From Mesorhizobium sp. AR07 (GTDB taxonomy: Bacteria > Pseudomonadota > Alphaproteobacteria > Rhizobiales > Rhizobiaceae), in assembly GCF_024746815.1 (NCBI RefSeq), contig NZ_CP080525.1:2108001-2172000 (forward strand): a stretch of 64,000 nucleotides of DNA. Reading direction: 5' to 3'. This document shows, piece after piece, positions 52,267 through 62,485 of the stretch. The notes beneath the pieces were generated by a model that was not told where the DNA came from, searched no databases, and saw only the letters and a program-made list of their open reading frames with translations. The position numbers and the translations under genes are program-made. Within the stretch, counting starts at the first letter, position 1. Each line of letters starts with the position of its first letter.

Positions 52267-55200
52267 ATGAACAGGTTGCTTGCTGGCGCGGCTTTGCTTG
52301 CCGCTGGTGTATTCGGCGCGGATACATCTTTCATTTCTTATATTAGCGGAAGCGCGGGAATGGGTGCTCTTGCGCAAGAGACGCAAGGCACCTCGCTGCA
52401 ACCTGGCGCGCCTGTGGGCTACGGCAACGGTGGCGCAGCACTGGGCAACGGGCAGCCGGCATTGGGTACGCCGGCGCCAACCTCATCAGACACTGCTACC
52501 CCCACTACGGATACAGCGTCAGGCGGGATCGAAAATCCGGACGCGGCGGCCAAGGTCGGCACCGAGCCGGCCGATACCACGGCAACCGATGGTGAGGCAG
52601 CACCCGAGGAGCCGGCGGTGGCACAGGCGGCGACCGCCACGGCTCCAGCCACCAGCGGCGATCCCGAGGCTATCGGCACGCCGAAGGTGGATCTGCCGAA
52701 AGCCGGCGGCAACGGCAATCTCGGCTATGCCATCGGCATCGATGTTCCCGCCTTCCACGGCATCGAGCCGCGGATCGCCTTGAACTACAACTCCTCGCGC
52801 AAGACCAAACTTGGCGGTCTCTATCAGGGCTGGCTGGGCTATGGCTGGGGGCTGGATGGCTTCGACGTGATCGAGCGGGCAAGCCCGGGCTATGGCATGC
52901 CGGCCTTCGATGACAACGACATCTATCTGCTCGACGGTCAGGCGATGGTCGCCTGCACCGCTGGCATGGTATCGCCATCCTGTTCGACCGGCGGCACGCA
53001 TGCGACCGAAAATGAATCCTATCGCCGCATTGCGCTCAACCGCACCACCAATGAGTGGAAGGTGACGGACAGGGATGGCACCGTCTCGACCTTCAAGTCG
53101 GTCGGCGTCGTCGCAGGTTCCCCCCCGCCCAACGCAAACCTGGCCTTCGCTTACCGCTGGGTGCTGACCTCGGTCATCGACACCAATGGCAACACCGTCA
53201 CCTATGGCTACGCCTGCCCGACGGTGCCGGTCTGCTACGCCACGACGGTCAGCTATAACGGCACGTTCATCTGGCTTCACTATGAGCAGCGGCCAGATAC
53301 GATTCTGATGGGCAATGGTCTCGGCATTTCCGAGACGAATTTGCGCTTGAAGACGGTCAGTGTCTGGGTCAGCAACAGGCTGCGTGGCGCTTACCGGATG
53401 GTCTACGACCAGGCGCCGTTCTCCAACACCCCACGGCTCACCAAGGTCGCCCGCTTTGGCAGCGAGTGGACTGTCGAACCCGACGGCGACATCACCGGTA
53501 GTGGCAGCTCGAAATGGATCGGCCAGATGACCTATCAGGACACCGATGGGGTTTATTCGACGGTGGCTGGCCCGTTCATCAAGGGCAGCAAGGAAAACCC
53601 TAGGGAAAACCCTAGGGAAAACCCTCGAGATGTCGGCGATCTGGATGCGGACGGTCAAGATGAGATTTATGGCGATTATACCGAAACCACAACCACAGGA
53701 GGCCGCGACCCGACAACCACAACGACAAGAACAAAGTATGTCTACAAATTCAATTCGAACGGAACTTCTGCCGGAATCGTATCACAACAGATAGATTCTG
53801 ACGGTGGTAGCGACCATTTTTCTCAGCCGGGTCGCTTTATCGCAGCCAAGAACACGATGGATTTTGCCGATACAGTTATCCACGCTTATACCAATGGCGC
53901 TACCGGTCACGTTGCCTATACGGCATCGCCATCGATCATCAAGACGGATGCAGCACTGGGGTTGGTGAAGGTCTCTTGTTCACCGGGCTATGAGGCTGTT
54001 TGTAGCGCGCTTCCAAATACCCCAAATACCTCAAAAACCAACCCTGACACTTCACCGTGGCCCATTGTAACCGACGCTGATGGTGACGGCATTGATACGC
54101 TCAACCCCATCTGGAACGGCGGCGACGCCTTTAGTTTCGCTGGCGTCGGTGATTTCCGTGGCAATGGCCGTCAGCAGCCGCTTTTGAGACTCGGCGGGTC
54201 CTTTCAGAAGGGTGTGCTGTCGAATGGCAAATGGCAGCCGAGCGGATTGTCATTTGCGGGCGGCGTGGTGGGCGATATCAATGGCGACGGCGCGTCAGAT
54301 ATGTTCCAATACGGCGACAACGGCGCTGCAACCGTGTGGCTGTCGACCGGAGTTGGCTTCAAAAGCTATTCGGTCGCCGCGATAGCGGGCCTGACTGCAA
54401 TCCTTCGCGACTTCGACAATGACGGGAAGGCGGACGTTATTACGATTGGTGGCAGGCCATTCGATACTCAACCCGACAGAACCGACACGGTCAAGGTGTT
54501 CTCACTACAGCCTTCGTCGACTTCGATGACGCCGGTGGAGTTCACGTTGCCTACCGCGATGACAGCCGGCACGCTAGTTGGCGACTTCAACGGCGACGGC
54601 CTGCCTGATTTCACCGACTACACCAACATGTTCATCTCGAACGCCGGCACGAGCAACCCGAACCTGTTGAAGCAGATCACCACCGAGCTCGGCGGCACGG
54701 TTGCGGTCGAGTATGCCCCGTCATCCACTTGGGCGAACAACTACCTGCCGCAGGTGGTGCATGCGGTGTCGAAACTGTCGGTCGGCGATGGTCGTGGCCA
54801 GACGGCGGTGAGCACCTACACCTATGCCGGCGGCAAATACGATCCGGCGGCGCGCAAGTTCCTGGGCTTCGCCTCGATCGTCGAGACCCGGCCGCTGGCC
54901 AATGGCGAGACAGCACCGTCGAAGATCGAGACCACCTACCGCCAGGATCTGGCAAGCTACGGACTGCCGTCGCTGACGGTATGGAAGGACGGCTCGGGCG
55001 TGGTGCGCAAGCAGGTCGCCGAGACCTATGTGGCCGATGCGGTGAACAAGCCCTATCGGGTGTTCAACACCAGCACGCTGACGACGCTGACCGAGAACCT
55101 TTCGCTGTCGACCAGGGTCGATCGTTACTTCGACAGCTATAACAACGTCAATTACCTCGATGATTGGGGCCGCACCGATGTCAGCGGCGACGAGACGCGC

Positions 55201-58200
55201 ACGGGATACTTCTTCGTGCCGAACACTTCAGCCTATATCGTGTCGCTGCCAAGGGCAGTCACGGTGCGACCGGCGCTCGACAATACGAGCCCGCTCATCG
55301 GCTATCAGGAGAACTATTACGACGGCAATACGGGCGATAATGTCACGGCGCCGACCAAGGGCAATCTGACCTGGAAGCGGAACTTCCAGAACCCCTATGC
55401 CTCGCCCCAGCAAGTCGCCAGCACGGTCTTCACCTATGACGGCTATGGCAACAAGGTCTCCGCCGCCGATGGCCTCGGCAACAAGACCTTCTGGGAGTAT
55501 GACGCGACCTATCATCTTTATCCGGTAACCGAGTGGGCACCACGCTATTTCACCAGCGGCGGACAGCCGGCCGATACGCGGTTCTTCTCGACCGCGACCT
55601 ACAATGCCATATGCGGGCAGCCGGCGACGAAGACCGACTGGAACGGCATCGTCCAGACCTTCACCTATGATGGGTTCTGCCGGCCGTCTTCCGTCAGATC
55701 CAGCGCCACCGGCGCCTATGTCATCACCAGCTTCCAGAACGAGGGCAATTCGCTCTATCAGTCGATCGTGAAGTCCACGGCGCTGCCCAATGGCGCCGGC
55801 AGTTATTACACCGCGGCCTATTATGACGGGCTTGGCCGGGTCTGGCGCACGCAAACACCAGGCGAAACGGCAACCGGCCCGGTGCGCATCACCGACACCG
55901 ACTACGATCAGCGCGGCAATGTCGTGCGTTCGGCCTTCCCGAGGTTTTTAGGCGAAACGGGGCAGTGGACCTACAACGCCTATGACCGGGCCGACCGGCC
56001 GACAACGACGGTCAACCCCGATAACAGCCAGCGCACCTATGGCTATTACATGGAAAACAGCACGGCTTTCGCCACGCCGCTGTTCCGCAGCCAGGGCATG
56101 ACGGACGAACTCGGCCGCTTCACCGCGCGCTATTACTCGGCGCATGGCGACGAGGTTCAGGTCGTTCGCGACGGCACGGGGCTGGCAGTTGGAGAGCAAC
56201 GCAGCTACGACCGGTTCGGACGGCTGCTAACCGTCACCGATGCCGGCGGCGCGCGCTGGACCTATACCTACGACATGCTCGGCAACCGGCTGTACGCTTC
56301 CGACCCCGATCTCGGCACCTGGACCTACACCTACGATGCCGCCAATCGGCTCACCAGCCAGACCGACGCCAGAGGCATGGTCACCTATCTGGCCTATGAC
56401 CAGATGGGGCGGCTGCTTGTGAAGACGGTTGCCACCAGCCCGGGTGGCAGCCAAGTGACGTTGACGTGGAACGCCTACGACCAGGCGGCGGCCAATTTCT
56501 ACAACATCGGCCAGTTGACGACCTCGACCAATTCGGCGGCGACGCAAGTCTACAACTACGATGGCCTCGGCCAAGTGGCACGGCAGGATGCCACCATCGC
56601 CGGTATCATCCACTCCACCTACACCCCGCGCGATGGCTCGGGGCAGGCTTTGTTCAAGCAATACGCACCGGTGCAGCTCGACTTCGGCACCAACGCCAGT
56701 CATTTGCTATACACCGCCAACAATCTGCTCTATTCGGCCCCCGGCTTCATCACCTCGACGATCTACGAGGCCGATGGCCAGACCAAGGAGATCACCTACG
56801 CCAATGGCGTGAAGACGTCCTTCACCTATTCACCGACGCGGCGCTGGCTGACGCGCGTGACCACATCGAAGGGCGCGACCATCCTGCTCGACGATCAGTA
56901 TGCGCGCGACAGTCTCGGCCGCATCACCGGCATCACGGGGCGAACATCAGCCGACAGCTGGAGCTATATCTATGACGGGGTTGACCAGCTGGTTTCAGCC
57001 GACAATGCCGGCGACTACACGCTGGACGAGGGTTTTGCCTATACGCTCAATGGCAACATGACGGCGCGCTGGCGCGCCGGCTACTACACCTATCCCTCGG
57101 CGGGCGCAGCTCGTCCGCACGCCCCCATCACGGTCGGGTCGAAAACGCTGGCCTATGATGCCAATGGCAACATGACATCGGACGGCAGCCGCACGCTCGC
57201 CTGGGACGAGGCCAACCGGCTGAAGACCGTCACGCTCTCCTCCAACAATGTCAATCTCGCCTATGGACCCGACGGGGCGCGGGCGAAGAAAAGCTCCGCT
57301 TTCGCCACCACGCTCTATCCCGACGCCTCGGTCGAGATCGACCCGGCGGCACCGGGGGCGAAATACACCCGCTATCCCCATCCCGACATCAAGGTCATCG
57401 ACGGCGTCAAATACTTCCTGCACCGCGACCATCTGGCCTCAGTGCGCATGGTCACCGATGCCGCAGGCAACATTGTCGAGCAGACCAACTACGCCAGCTA
57501 CGGCGAGCGCCTCAACACCGGCTTCCAGACGCAGAAGAGCTACATCGGCGAGCGTTTCGATCCCGAGACCGGCCTGGTTTATCTCAATGCCAGATACATG
57601 GATCCGCTGCTGGGGCGGTTTATTTCGCCGGATGACTGGGATCCGACGCTGCCGAGAGTTGGTACCAACCGGTATGCATATGCCGGGAACGATCCGGTTA
57701 ACAAGAGCGATCCGAATGGGCACGTTTTCGGAGATTGGTTCCATTCTCAAAGTGATCGAGATGCCGAAAACAAATCCGGCGGTGACAGCATGCAGTCAGC
57801 CGCGGACAAGATGAAAGAGAAAGGCGGTATTCTAAATAACTACACAGCAGATCAACTGGCGAAAGAAGCAGCCCGGTATCGCGCTCGTGTTGGCAAGACG
57901 ACGGCCCAACTGATGGGAATGGATTTTGAACATTTTCTGGCAAATGTGCCACCTATCGTGGGTGGGCCAGTGCCAACGAGCGCAGCCCTCTCGGAAGCTA
58001 GTTCTGTGTCGAGCCTCCGGGTTAAGACATCGGCGGAAGTCAATACCGAGTTGGCAGTGCCTTCCGAAGCTTATAATAGGGCTAGGCATTACGGGAAGAC
58101 ACCGACTGCTGCCGACAGGAAAGCAGCTGGTGTTGGACCTGATGAGGTTTTGGACCACCAACCCTCATTGGTAGAACGATACTATAACGGCGATCCGAAA

Positions 58201-58359
58201 TTGGGTGAGAAGCCAGGCTTTCAAATGACTACGGCTCAGCGAAAGGCGAGCGGAGCAGATAGAAATAGAATGAGCCCACAGCCGCGTACAGAATCTAGCG
58301 CGCAGGGCGGCTATTTAAGTAATTTTTCCAAAGAAGTGAAGAAAGCGTTGGGCTTATGA
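52267..58359 (+). CDS. SpvB/RHS-repeat polymorphic toxin
   Basis: 2030-residue giant protein. A short signal-like N-terminus ([14 protein letters not shown]) and a low-complexity Pro/Thr/Ala region (about 40-140) are followed by an SpvB-like domain ([20 protein letters not shown], about 140-400), FG-GAP-like DxDGDG blocks (about 440-780), and a long RHS/YD-repeat shell (about 900-1810; [20 protein letters not shown], ending near [12 protein letters not shown] at 1819). The tip, 1820-2030, differs in composition and is a candidate toxin domain with DHQPS at 1963-1967 and [19 protein letters not shown]-domain gene overlaps its stop. The TcB/TcC-like build suggests a shell that carries the tip. 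The tip's chemistry is unknown; a nuclease of the HNH type is one guess. Confidence 0.88.
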   Translation: MNRLLAGAALLAAGVFGADTSFISYISGSAGMGALAQETQGTSLQPGAPVGYGNGGAALGNGQPALGTPAPTSSDTATPTTDTASGGIENPDAAAKVGTEPADTTATDGEAAPEEPAVAQAATATAPATSGDPEAIGTPKVDLPKAGGNGNLGYAIGIDVPAFHGIEPRIALNYNSSRKTKLGGLYQGWLGYGWGLDGFDVIERASPGYGMPAFDDNDIYLLDGQAMVACTAGMVSPSCSTGGTHATENESYRRIALNRTTNEWKVTDRDGTVSTFKSVGVVAGSPPPNANLAFAYRWVLTSVIDTNGNTVTYGYACPTVPVCYATTVSYNGTFIWLHYEQRPDTILMGNGLGISETNLRLKTVSVWVSNRLRGAYRMVYDQAPFSNTPRLTKVARFGSEWTVEPDGDITGSGSSKWIGQMTYQDTDGVYSTVAGPFIKGSKENPRENPRENPRDVGDLDADGQDEIYGDYTETTTTGGRDPTTTTTRTKYVYKFNSNGTSAGIVSQQIDSDGGSDHFSQPGRFIAAKNTMDFADTVIHAYTNGATGHVAYTASPSIIKTDAALGLVKVSCSPGYEAVCSALPNTPNTSKTNPDTSPWPIVTDADGDGIDTLNPIWNGGDAFSFAGVGDFRGNGRQQPLLRLGGSFQKGVLSNGKWQPSGLSFAGGVVGDINGDGASDMFQYGDNGAATVWLSTGVGFKSYSVAAIAGLTAILRDFDNDGKADVITIGGRPFDTQPDRTDTVKVFSLQPSSTSMTPVEFTLPTAMTAGTLVGDFNGDGLPDFTDYTNMFISNAGTSNPNLLKQITTELGGTVAVEYAPSSTWANNYLPQVVHAVSKLSVGDGRGQTAVSTYTYAGGKYDPAARKFLGFASIVETRPLANGETAPSKIETTYRQDLASYGLPSLTVWKDGSGVVRKQVAETYVADAVNKPYRVFNTSTLTTLTENLSLSTRVDRYFDSYNNVNYLDDWGRTDVSGDETRTGYFFVPNTSAYIVSLPRAVTVRPALDNTSPLIGYQENYYDGNTGDNVTAPTKGNLTWKRNFQNPYASPQQVASTVFTYDGYGNKVSAADGLGNKTFWEYDATYHLYPVTEWAPRYFTSGGQPADTRFFSTATYNAICGQPATKTDWNGIVQTFTYDGFCRPSSVRSSATGAYVITSFQNEGNSLYQSIVKSTALPNGAGSYYTAAYYDGLGRVWRTQTPGETATGPVRITDTDYDQRGNVVRSAFPRFLGETGQWTYNAYDRADRPTTTVNPDNSQRTYGYYMENSTAFATPLFRSQGMTDELGRFTARYYSAHGDEVQVVRDGTGLAVGEQRSYDRFGRLLTVTDAGGARWTYTYDMLGNRLYASDPDLGTWTYTYDAANRLTSQTDARGMVTYLAYDQMGRLLVKTVATSPGGSQVTLTWNAYDQAAANFYNIGQLTTSTNSAATQVYNYDGLGQVARQDATIAGIIHSTYTPRDGSGQALFKQYAPVQLDFGTNASHLLYTANNLLYSAPGFITSTIYEADGQTKEITYANGVKTSFTYSPTRRWLTRVTTSKGATILLDDQYARDSLGRITGITGRTSADSWSYIYDGVDQLVSADNAGDYTLDEGFAYTLNGNMTARWRAGYYTYPSAGAARPHAPITVGSKTLAYDANGNMTSDGSRTLAWDEANRLKTVTLSSNNVNLAYGPDGARAKKSSAFATTLYPDASVEIDPAAPGAKYTRYPHPDIKVIDGVKYFLHRDHLASVRMVTDAAGNIVEQTNYASYGERLNTGFQTQKSYIGERFDPETGLVYLNARYMDPLLGRFISPDDWDPTLPRVGTNRYAYAGNDPVNKSDPNGHVFGDWFHSQSDRDAENKSGGDSMQSAADKMKEKGGILNNYTADQLAKEAARYRARVGKTTAQLMGMDFEHFLANVPPIVGGPVPTSAALSEASSVSSLRVKTSAEVNTELAVPSEAYNRARHYGKTPTAADRKAAGVGPDEVLDHQPSLVERYYNGDPKLGEKPGFQMTTAQRKASGADRNRMSPQPRTESSAQGGYLSNFSKEVKKALGL
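53593..53628. repeat. 12-bp tandem repeat within the RHS gene
   Basis: Three units of GAAAACCCTAGG (last unit GAAAACCCTCGA), encoding repeats of ENPR. In frame. Confidence 0.85.
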
Positions 58360-58907
58360 GCTGGATTGATAAGATAGAAAATCACTACGAAATTGTATGG
58401 AAATCAAGGGGTGAGATTTGCGAATTTACAAATGGTCCCATTGACGCCCTTCCCGAGGGGTTTACCGTGCGAAAATTTCGACCCCATGCTGGTCGTGATA
58501 TGTGGACCTTTGCAACCTGCGGCATGTCTCTGCAGAAAGATAAAAAGCCAATAGAACTGCACATATTCAGTCCAAAAGACAGTGTTGAGATCGTCGAGTT
58601 GCTCTTTTCTGCGGCACACTTCCACCGCACTGCTGAATTTTTAGGACTTTGGCACACTGTAAATTTTGGAAGATCATGGCTAGACGATTCTTTATGCACA
58701 CACGGGTTAGTTTCTCTCCCATATCTTGATGGACCACTATTAGAAAATTTGGAATTAAACTCATTTTTGATTAAGTTTTATTGGCTTATACCAATCAGCC
58801 CCTCGGAGGTTGAATTTAAAAAGGCGAATGGCTTAGAGGCCCTTGAAGCAAAATTTGAGCAGGCAAATTTTAATTATATTGACCCTAGGAGACGAACTGT
58901 GGTTTAG
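58356..58907 (+). CDS. SUFU-domain protein, probable immunity protein to the RHS tip
   Basis: 183 residues. It belongs to the Suppressor-of-fused family (PF05076): segments [51 protein letters not shown] broken at the Gly, [16 protein letters not shown] and [19 protein letters not shown] are all typical. Bacterial SUFU proteins are common immunity partners of polymorphic toxins. Its ATG overlaps the RHS stop by four bases, so it would be co-translated with the toxin. It is notably AT-rich compared with neighbours, consistent with horizontal exchange of the tip-immunity unit. Confidence 0.88.
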   Translation: MSWIDKIENHYEIVWKSRGEICEFTNGPIDALPEGFTVRKFRPHAGRDMWTFATCGMSLQKDKKPIELHIFSPKDSVEIVELLFSAAHFHRTAEFLGLWHTVNFGRSWLDDSLCTHGLVSLPYLDGPLLENLELNSFLIKFYWLIPISPSEVEFKKANGLEALEAKFEQANFNYIDPRRRTVV

Positions 58908-58991
58908 AATTACGGTGACTAGAATTTGACGGTGCACTCATGTGATTTACGGTGACAGTGCACTTTTTACCATGTCCGCCCAGCCGTCATC

Positions 58992-59178
58992 ATGTGTAAA
59001 CTGGCCCGCGCCCGCATTGTCGTTCCCGGTCTGCCGCACCACGTGACGCAGCGCGGCAACGGTCGCGCCAAGGTGTTTTTCACACCCGACGACTATGCGC
59101 TCTACAAGACCCTGCTGGTCGAGCATTGCCGGCTCACCGGTGTCGGCTTCTGGGCGTGGCGCCTGATGCCGAACGCGG
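58992..59178 (+). pseudogene. Truncated REP-associated tyrosine transposase (RayT/IS200-like)
   Basis: The frame begins MCKLARARIVVPGLPHHVTQRGNGR, the diagnostic start of RayT/TnpA-REP transposases with the His-containing HVTQRGN block, then runs LVEHCRLTGVGFWAWRLMPN and is cut just where the family continues with His-x-His. The remaining codons to a stop at 59210 are unrelated. The gap upstream (58908-58991) repeats ACGGTGAC and GTGCACT motifs typical of such loci. It marks decay after an insertion next to the RHS module. Confidence 0.8.
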
Positions 59179-59314
59179 CAGCCAACCCGAACAACAAAAG
59201 CTGTGGCTAATCAGCCTCCCGTGCCTTCGCTGATATCCGCATCCCACCAGCAATTGGTGTAGTCTCACCCTGAAAACCCCAGCTGAGAATCAGCCGGGTG
59301 GCGGGCGGCTGGTT

Positions 59315-60394
59315 GTGGCGACACTCAACGCGCAGGGTCTGGATTTCTGGGACTGGTGGCTCGATGAGCTGCGAGGGGTCTGGTCGCGGGTCGCGCCCAG
59401 GCAAAAGAAACCGTCCACCGGCGACTGGATCGTCAGCCTGGCGGATGACGGCATCCGCGCCCGCGAGGCCAATGCGCCGGAGTTCCAGTCGATCCCGTTG
59501 GCGCTGACCGCCTCCTCGGACGAGATCCTGGCGCTGCTCCAGGGCGGCCCCCGGCGCAAGCGGCCGACCTTCGATGTCGTGATCCAGCCCGGACTGTTCC
59601 TGACCCGGCAACTGGCGGCGCGGCGGCTGCCGCTTCGGCAGGCGCGCGACATGGCCGAGCTCGACCTTCTGGCCTCGACGCCGATCGATCCGGCGCAGGT
59701 GCATGTCGTCTTCGCCAGACAGGTCGGGGCCAGGCAGGTTGGGGCCAGGCAGGTTGGGCAGGACTGCTGCTACCATGTCGTCAAGGCGAAGACGCTTGCC
59801 GCGGTGCTGGACGCGGTCCGCCGGGCTGGCGGGTCGGTCCGGTGCCTGTCGCTGTCGCAGCCGGACGGCGCGCTGCTGGCCGATCCGCTCAGCCTGGCCG
59901 CCATCTGGCCACCGACCGCGCGCGACCGGCGCGTCAGGACCGCCGGGATGGCGGCCTGTTCGATGCTGGCCGCGGCCGTGCTGGTCACCTTCGCTCATGC
60001 GCATTGGCGCAGCTGGCAGGCCGGCGCGGAGCTCGACGCGCGGATCGCCGACGCACAGGTGCTGGCCAAGGCGGCACGCAGCGCGCTGCAGAAGCGCCAG
60101 GCCGGCATCGAGCAGATCGAAAAAATCCGCCAGGAAAAGAAGACCACGCCGTCGCTGGTCCGCGTCTGGGGCGAACTGACGCATCTGCTTCCCGACACCA
60201 CATGGCTGACCGATCTTTCGGCCAAGGGCGACGACCTGACCATCACGGGATTTTCCACGTCCGCCGCCGAATTGATCCAGCCGCTCGACGCCTCGCCGCT
60301 GTTTTCGGCGCCGGAATTCGCGGCACCGGTGGTCAAGGTTCCCGGCCAGGACGGCGAACACTTCACCATTTCGGCAAAGATCGGAGCGCTCTGA
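59315..60394 (+). CDS. Type II secretion GspL/PilN-like protein
   Basis: 359-residue bitopic inner-membrane protein of the type II secretion platform. A cytoplasmic N-terminal part (about 1-205) is followed by a membrane segment (TAGMAACSMLAAAVLVTFAHAHW, about 208-230) and a periplasmic coiled coil with a PilN-like fold (about 235-359). Within the cytoplasmic part lies a tandem run of ARQVG units (positions 59714-59758). The GTG start at 59315 has little upstream support; the true start may be further left, where the transposase remnant lies. It overlaps no gene but is two bases before GspM. Confidence 0.85.
   Translation: MATLNAQGLDFWDWWLDELRGVWSRVAPRQKKPSTGDWIVSLADDGIRAREANAPEFQSIPLALTASSDEILALLQGGPRRKRPTFDVVIQPGLFLTRQLAARRLPLRQARDMAELDLLASTPIDPAQVHVVFARQVGARQVGARQVGQDCCYHVVKAKTLAAVLDAVRRAGGSVRCLSLSQPDGALLADPLSLAAIWPPTARDRRVRTAGMAACSMLAAAVLVTFAHAHWRSWQAGAELDARIADAQVLAKAARSALQKRQAGIEQIEKIRQEKKTTPSLVRVWGELTHLLPDTTWLTDLSAKGDDLTITGFSTSAAELIQPLDASPLFSAPEFAAPVVKVPGQDGEHFTISAKIGAL
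59714..59758. repeat. 15-bp tandem repeat in the gspL-like gene
   Basis: Three in-frame units of GCCAGGCAGGTTGGG (first unit has two changes), encoding ARQVG. Copy-number change would not shift the frame. Confidence 0.9.
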
Positions 60395-60396
60395 CC

Positions 60397-60993
60397 ATGC
60401 TCTCCGCCATCCTCAACACAAGCCCGCCGATCCGTCGCCTGATTGCGCTGGCCATCGCGGCGGTGGCGGCCTGCGCCCTGGCCTGGGTGGTGTTCGCCGC
60501 GCTCGACAGCGTCGCCGAGGCGCAGGCCGGGATCGAGGAAAAGCGCGAGCTTCTTGGCCAGTTGCAAAGCGTGGCGGCACTGGCCAAGCGCCTCGACAGC
60601 GCCGTCAGTCCGGTGGCCGCGGCAAATCCCGAATTCCTCACCGGCGGAAGCGAAGCGGTCATTCGCGGCGGGCTGCAGACCCGGCTGAACGCGATTGCCG
60701 CCGCCAACGGGGTGAGTGTTCTTTCAGCCGGCAACGCGCCGGCGCTGACCGAAGCCGGCGTCGATTTCATCGGCCTGCGGGCCAACCTTTCGGGACCGCT
60801 GGAGGGCATCCACAACGCGGTCCTCGCCATCGAAACGTCGCTGCCGGTGCTGTTCATTCGCGAGGCCACCTTGCGCACGACCGATGTCGGACCGGCTGCC
60901 GGGCGGACCGGCGACCCGGAGATCTTCGCCGAGATCCTGTTTTACGGCCCGTTGCAAACGCAGATCACGCCGCCCGCCGGGGTCAAACCATGA
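60397..60993 (+). CDS. Type II secretion GspM-like protein
   Basis: 198-residue inner-membrane protein with a single N-terminal membrane segment (RLIALAIAAVAACALAWVVFAAL, about 14-36) and a coiled-coil and alpha/beta periplasmic domain, the usual GspM form. It starts two bases after the GspL-like gene. The next gene overlaps it by four bases. GspM and GspL form the cytoplasm-to-periplasm link of the secretion platform. Confidence 0.85.
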   Translation: MLSAILNTSPPIRRLIALAIAAVAACALAWVVFAALDSVAEAQAGIEEKRELLGQLQSVAALAKRLDSAVSPVAAANPEFLTGGSEAVIRGGLQTRLNAIAAANGVSVLSAGNAPALTEAGVDFIGLRANLSGPLEGIHNAVLAIETSLPVLFIREATLRTTDVGPAAGRTGDPEIFAEILFYGPLQTQITPPAGVKP

Positions 60994-61559
60994 CCTCGAA
61001 ATTCGCCGCCCTGGCAATCGCGGCCATGATCGCGGGCCTCGCTTTGGTCAATGTCGCGCTCTACATCTCGCCGGTCGACATCTCGCCGGTCGCCTCCGGC
61101 AAGGGACATGACGGCGGATTGGCGGCCGCGGCCGGATCGCTGCAGTTTCCCGAGGCCGGCAATTTCAGCGAGACGTTCGAGCGTCCGCTGTTCACGCCGA
61201 CGCGCCGGAAATTCGTGCCGCCGCCGGTCGCGCCGCCGCCGGTGGAGGTTGCGGCAGCACCCGTCGTGCAGTCCCCGCCCCCGCCGCCGCCCGAAGTCGC
61301 GCCGGCCGTTGCGCCTTCGCTTCTGGGCATCAGCATTCAGGGCGGAGCGGCAAAGGCCCTGCTGCGCGTCGCCGGCAGCGAAACCGCGATCTGGTATGGC
61401 AATGGCGAGACCGTCGACGGCTGGACGGTGTCGACGATCGACAAGGATCAGGCAGTGCTGGAGCGGGCGGGCAAGGTGGCGCGCATTCCGCTTTATCCGC
61501 CATGGAAGAATGTCCCGCCACCCGCAAATATCCCGCCCCCGAGCGAACCGCAATTATGA
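60990..61559 (+). CDS. Type II secretion GspN/GspC-like protein
   Basis: 189-residue inner-membrane protein. An N-terminal membrane segment (FAALAIAAMIAGLALVNVALYI) is followed by a Pro-rich linker (PPPVAPPPVEV and PPPPPPEVAP) and an HR-like beta domain (SLLGISIQGGAAKALLRVAG and DGWTVSTIDKDQAVLERAGK). This is the build of GspC or the shorter GspN, which connect the inner-membrane platform to the secretin. Its ATG overlaps the GspM stop, and its stop overlaps the next gene. Confidence 0.78.
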   Translation: MTSKFAALAIAAMIAGLALVNVALYISPVDISPVASGKGHDGGLAAAAGSLQFPEAGNFSETFERPLFTPTRRKFVPPPVAPPPVEVAAAPVVQSPPPPPPEVAPAVAPSLLGISIQGGAAKALLRVAGSETAIWYGNGETVDGWTVSTIDKDQAVLERAGKVARIPLYPPWKNVPPPANIPPPSEPQL

Positions 61560-62485
61560 GCGGCCGCACATCTCATGAAAGCGCAAACGCAAGCGCCGGG
61601 GACGAAAGCGCTGGCAGCGGCTTTTCGCTGGTCGCCGTGCTGGTGTTCATGCTGATCGTCTCGGCGATCGTCGTGCCCTTTGCCGTGACGGCGAAAACGC
61701 GGCTGATGATCGCCAACAACGAAGTCGAGCAGGAGCGCCTGTCGCTGCTTGCCGAAGGCCTGGGCAATGTGGTGGCGAGCGAATTGATCGATGGCTTGGG
61801 AGCAAAAATTTTTGAGCTGGATTTCACGCCGGCCGCCTGCCGGGCGGGTGATCTCAGCTTCGATGTCCGTGTCCAGGATCATGGCGGGCTGATCAATCTC
61901 AATGCCGCGGACGACACGCTGCTGGCGCTCGGTTTCGCATCGCTCGGCTTCGAGCGGCAGACAGCGCAAGCGCTGGCCAAGGCGGCGATCCGGTTTCGTG
62001 ACAGTGCCAAGCCGTTTGCTGGCAAGCCGCAGCCCAGAAGCCCGGCCGGGCCGCCCGAAGACAAGCAGGCGCCGTTCGAATCGGTGTCCGAGCTGCAGGA
62101 GTTTTCGGCCCTTGCGTCGATGTCCTTGCAAGACCTCCACGCTGTTTTCACGGTCAACTCGGAGCGCAGCACGATCAGCGCCGATCGTGCGCCAAACCGT
62201 CTTCGCGCTTTTCTTGCCCGCGGCAGCAGCGCTTCGGTCACCGAGGCGGCGGCCGATGCATCGGCCTACACGGTCGAATTGGTCGTGAGACGAGACGGAG
62301 CCGGGATCACGGGCGAAGCCGGGTTCATCATCAAGAGGTCTCCGGCCGACCCCAAGGCGTTCTGGCGCCTCTCCCGAAGCCCGGTCACCGCAGCCGCCGC
62401 ATCGCCGGAAGCCGCCGGCACCGCAGGTTGCGAGGTGCTTTTCGGCGCCGAGGCAGCGCAGATCCTGCAAGGGTGGAGCTCATGA
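61556..62485 (+). CDS. Type II secretion minor pseudopilin GspK-like
   Basis: 309-residue protein with a pseudopilin-type N-terminus: SGFSLVAVLVFMLIVSAIVVPFAV, where the hydrophobic segment follows a prepilin-peptidase-like G-F site. The large globular part (about 80-310) has HGGLINLNAADDTLL, typical of GspK. In E. coli-type systems GspK caps the pseudopilus tip. The ATG at 61556 overlaps the previous stop. The GspE gene overlaps the end of this one. Confidence 0.85.
   Translation: MSGRTSHESANASAGDESAGSGFSLVAVLVFMLIVSAIVVPFAVTAKTRLMIANNEVEQERLSLLAEGLGNVVASELIDGLGAKIFELDFTPAACRAGDLSFDVRVQDHGGLINLNAADDTLLALGFASLGFERQTAQALAKAAIRFRDSAKPFAGKPQPRSPAGPPEDKQAPFESVSELQEFSALASMSLQDLHAVFTVNSERSTISADRAPNRLRAFLARGSSASVTEAAADASAYTVELVVRRDGAGITGEAGFIIKRSPADPKAFWRLSRSPVTAAAASPEAAGTAGCEVLFGAEAAQILQGWSS

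Noticed and set aside
53593..53628. Short direct repeats considered as a CRISPR array
   Set aside because: Units are 12 bases with no spacers, in frame within a coding region.
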